Assembly (NCBI GenBank): GCA_016841565.1
Contig: JAENYX010000003.1
Coordinates: 78,030 to 113,570, forward strand
Length of the DNA stretch: 35,541 nucleotides
Direction of reading: 5' to 3'
DNA from: Clostridium thermobutyricum
GTDB taxonomy: Bacteria; Bacillota; Clostridia; Ch29
In this document: one piece after another, positions 33,957 through 35,541 of the stretch
Position numbering within the stretch: the stretch's first letter is position 1
Layout: each line of letters begins with the position of its first letter
Program-made: the position numbers and the translations under genes
Notes under the pieces: model-generated
Seen by the model: the letters and a program-made list of their open reading frames with translations, nothing else
The model's database searches: none
What the model was told of the DNA's origin: nothing

Positions 33957-34727
33957 GTGATTTTAGAGATTAAAGACTTAACATTAAGGTTTGGTGGACT
34001 TACGGCAGTCAACAATGTCAGTTTTGGAATCGATGAGGGTTCTATAGAGAGCCTTATAGGCCCCAACGGGGCAGGGAAAACATCGCTTTTTAACTGTCTG
34101 ACCGGTTTTTATAAGCCCCAGGAGGGAGATATCCTGTTCCAGGGCAAGAGTGTTATGAGACAGAAACCTCACAAAATCACAGCCATGGGAATGGCCAGAA
34201 CATTCCAAAACCTTCGGTTGTTTAAGAATCTTACTGTTATGGAAAACGTTATGTCCGGAATGCACTGCCGCGCTAATTCAGGAGTGGCAGGAGCAATAAT
34301 AAGACCCCCTTCTCAAAGAGCCGAGGAAAAAAGAATAAGGGAAGTCGCAATGGAATGTATGGACTTTATCGGCATCCTGGACAAGAAGGACAGAGTGGCA
34401 AAGAATTTGCCCTATGGAGACCAAAGAAGGGTAGAATGGGCAAGGGCTCTGGCAACTCAACCAAAGCTTCTGCTGTTGGATGAGCCTGCTGCCGGACTGA
34501 ACTATGATGAAAAAATGCAGTTAATAGAACTGATACGGCGTATCCGCGATGAAAGGAAAATGACTGTTTTCCTGATTGAGCATGATATGGGCCTGATAAT
34601 GAAGGTTTCGGAAAAAATATTTGTAATTGACTATGGGATTAAAATTGCAGAGGGTACTGCACAGGAAGTTCAGAATAACCCCAAGGTAATTGAAGCATAT
34701 CTGGGGAAAGAGGAGGATGCCGTATGA
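33957..34727 (+). CDS. livG: Liv-type ABC transporter ATPase LivG
   Basis: A 256-residue cytoplasmic ATPase. Walker A is GPNGAGKTS (about residues 35-43). The signature LPYGDQRRVEWARAL replaces the usual LSGGQ-like sequence in a way typical of LivG. Walker B is LLLLDEPAAGLN, and the switch His follows in LIEHDMGL. A GTG start at 33957 follows GGGGTGA (33944-33950). Its stop overlaps the livF start (ATGA at 34724-34727), so the two ATPases are made together. Confidence 0.92.
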   Translation: MILEIKDLTLRFGGLTAVNNVSFGIDEGSIESLIGPNGAGKTSLFNCLTGFYKPQEGDILFQGKSVMRQKPHKITAMGMARTFQNLRLFKNLTVMENVMSGMHCRANSGVAGAIIRPPSQRAEEKRIREVAMECMDFIGILDKKDRVAKNLPYGDQRRVEWARALATQPKLLLLDEPAAGLNYDEKMQLIELIRRIRDERKMTVFLIEHDMGLIMKVSEKIFVIDYGIKIAEGTAQEVQNNPKVIEAYLGKEEDAV

Positions 34728-35440
34728 GCAAAGCAGTTCTTTCCCTGAAAGGTATTCAAACCCGATACGGACAGATATATGCGCTTAAGGGCATCAGTTT
34801 GGATGTTCGTGAAGGAGAAATAGTTACACTGTTAGGTTCCAATGGTGCCGGGAAAAGCACCACTCTTAAAACCATATCCAGCCTGGTACCGGCATGCGCC
34901 GGGAAGGTGGAGTTTTACGGAAAAGATATTACCAATGCACCGCCTCATACAATTGTTGAAATGGGAGTAATCCACGTACCTGAAGGACGCAGGATTTTTA
35001 AAGAGCTAAGCGTTCAGGAAAATCTTGAAATGGGCTCGTTTACTTTGAAGGATGACGCCGAGAGAAAGCGCAGAATTGAGCGGGTATTGGAATTATTCCC
35101 GGCTCTTAAAGACAGACGCAAGCAAATGGGAGGACTGCTCTCGGGCGGTGAACAGCAGATGCTGGCCATTGGGCGTGCACTTATGACCGATCCTAAGGTC
35201 TTGCTGCTGGATGAACCTTCTATGGGCCTTGCTCCAATAATTGTACAGGGAATAATGAATATAATCAAACAGATTAATGAAGAAGGCACCACAATTCTGC
35301 TTGTGGAACAAAATGCAAAAGCGGCACTTAAGCTTGCGCACAGAGGTTATGTGATTGAAACAGGAGAGATAGTGATGGAAGGAAATGCCGAAGTATTAAG
35401 CAAGGATGATAGTATTGTCAAGGCTTATCTTGGCCATTAA
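34724..35440 (+). CDS. livF: Liv-type ABC transporter ATPase LivF
   Basis: A 238-residue cytoplasmic ATPase and the last gene of the operon. Walker A is GSNGAGKSTT (about residues 37-46), the signature LSGGEQQMLAIGRAL is canonical, and Walker B is LLLDEPSMGLAP. The LivF-typical IFKELSVQENLEMG segment is present. It overlaps livG by 4 bases; the ribosome site GAGGAGG is inside the end of livG. A terminator follows at once, and directly behind that lies a candidate group IIC intron end. Confidence 0.93.
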   Translation: MSKAVLSLKGIQTRYGQIYALKGISLDVREGEIVTLLGSNGAGKSTTLKTISSLVPACAGKVEFYGKDITNAPPHTIVEMGVIHVPEGRRIFKELSVQENLEMGSFTLKDDAERKRRIERVLELFPALKDRRKQMGGLLSGGEQQMLAIGRALMTDPKVLLLDEPSMGLAPIIVQGIMNIIKQINEEGTTILLVEQNAKAALKLAHRGYVIETGEIVMEGNAEVLSKDDSIVKAYLGH

Positions 35441-35453
35441 ATTAAAGCAAACC

Positions 35454-35493
35454 AAAACATGTCAAGGGACCTGTCCCCTCGACATGTTTTTTT
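35454..35493 (+). terminator. Intrinsic terminator of the Liv operon
   Basis: AAAACATGTC (35454-35463) pairs with GACATGTTTT (35481-35490), with an inner AGGG/CCCT stem beyond one A-C mismatch. T7 runs from 35487 to 35493. It begins 13 bases after the livF stop. Confidence 0.88.
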
Positions 35494-35495
35494 GG

Positions 35496-35541
35496 GTGCG
35501 CCCGGCATGGGCGATAACTTGGCGGTGAAAGTCCGCTGTGG
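35496..35541 (+). mobile_element. 5' end of a group II (IIC-like) intron, cut by window edge
   Basis: From 35496 the sequence GTGCGCCCGGCATGGGCG and then, after ATAACTTGGCG, GTGAAAGTCCGCTGTGG match the start of bacterial group II introns (GUGYGCCCGGCAUGGGUG, later GGUGAAAGUCCC...CUGUG). It starts 2 bases after the T-run of the livF terminator, the known insertion place of class IIC introns. Only 46 bases are visible, so the intron body and reverse transcriptase are outside the window. Confidence 0.65.

Overview
This window looks like a chromosome segment of an anaerobic, low-to-moderate-GC Firmicute of the class Clostridia. The evidence is strong AGGAGG-type ribosome sites, frequent GTG and TTG starts, Clostridia-type lipoprotein signals, an ECF-type vitamin transporter component, a thioredoxin reductase without an NADPH motif, and dispersed TGTCATTCTGAG-type small repeats. 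I cannot name the species. The window is mostly ordinary metabolic and transport chromosome, with a few remnants and small mobile or repeated elements between genes. No tRNA or rRNA genes, no complete insertion sequence and no CRISPR array were seen.

Left part (1-9630): the 3' two thirds of an L-ribulokinase gene (araB) is followed by a four-gene CUT2 sugar ABC transporter (lipoprotein, double ATPase, two permeases). A good intrinsic terminator follows, and then the complete riboflavin operon ribD-ribE-ribBA-ribH. That operon has no recognisable FMN riboswitch, and the terminator sits almost on the ribD ribosome site.

Middle part (9630-20610): an antitoxin-like/Uma2 fusion gene with a very clear promoter and paired operator-like repeats faces a chemotaxis receptor gene across a shared perfect hairpin. 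Upstream of the receptor gene is a 48-codon internally deleted cheW. A membrane-embedded LuxR-type regulator is divergent from these. Then come a repeat-rich 900-bp stretch, an unusual thioredoxin-reductase-like flavoprotein, and two exported peptidases (M28 with PA domain; C69 dipeptidase). A 128-bp MITE-like element has inserted into the terminator of the second peptidase gene, leaving a 10-bp target duplication.

Right part (20610-35541): a four-module persulfide/CoA-disulfide reductase fusion (flavin reductase, rhodanese, TusA, DsrE-like) has a perfect-spacing promoter and a CsoR/CstR-like operator. Next are a GntR regulator, an ECF S component overlapping a DUF1893 gene, a solitary 1173-residue PglX-like DNA adenine methyltransferase with no other BREX genes visible, and a lone carbamate kinase. 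The five-gene Liv-type amino acid (or amide) ABC operon closes the region. The window ends just inside what looks like the 5' end of a group IIC intron placed behind the livF terminator.

How they work together: the two peptidases plus the Liv transporter would suit peptide and amino acid use. The ribulokinase plus CUT2 transporter would suit pentose use. The riboflavin genes supply flavin for the local flavoenzymes in a general sense only. The most unusual items are the orphan PglX, the ECF-S/DUF1893 pair, the persulfide fusion with its operator, the cheW remnant, and the nested repeat/MITE insertions.
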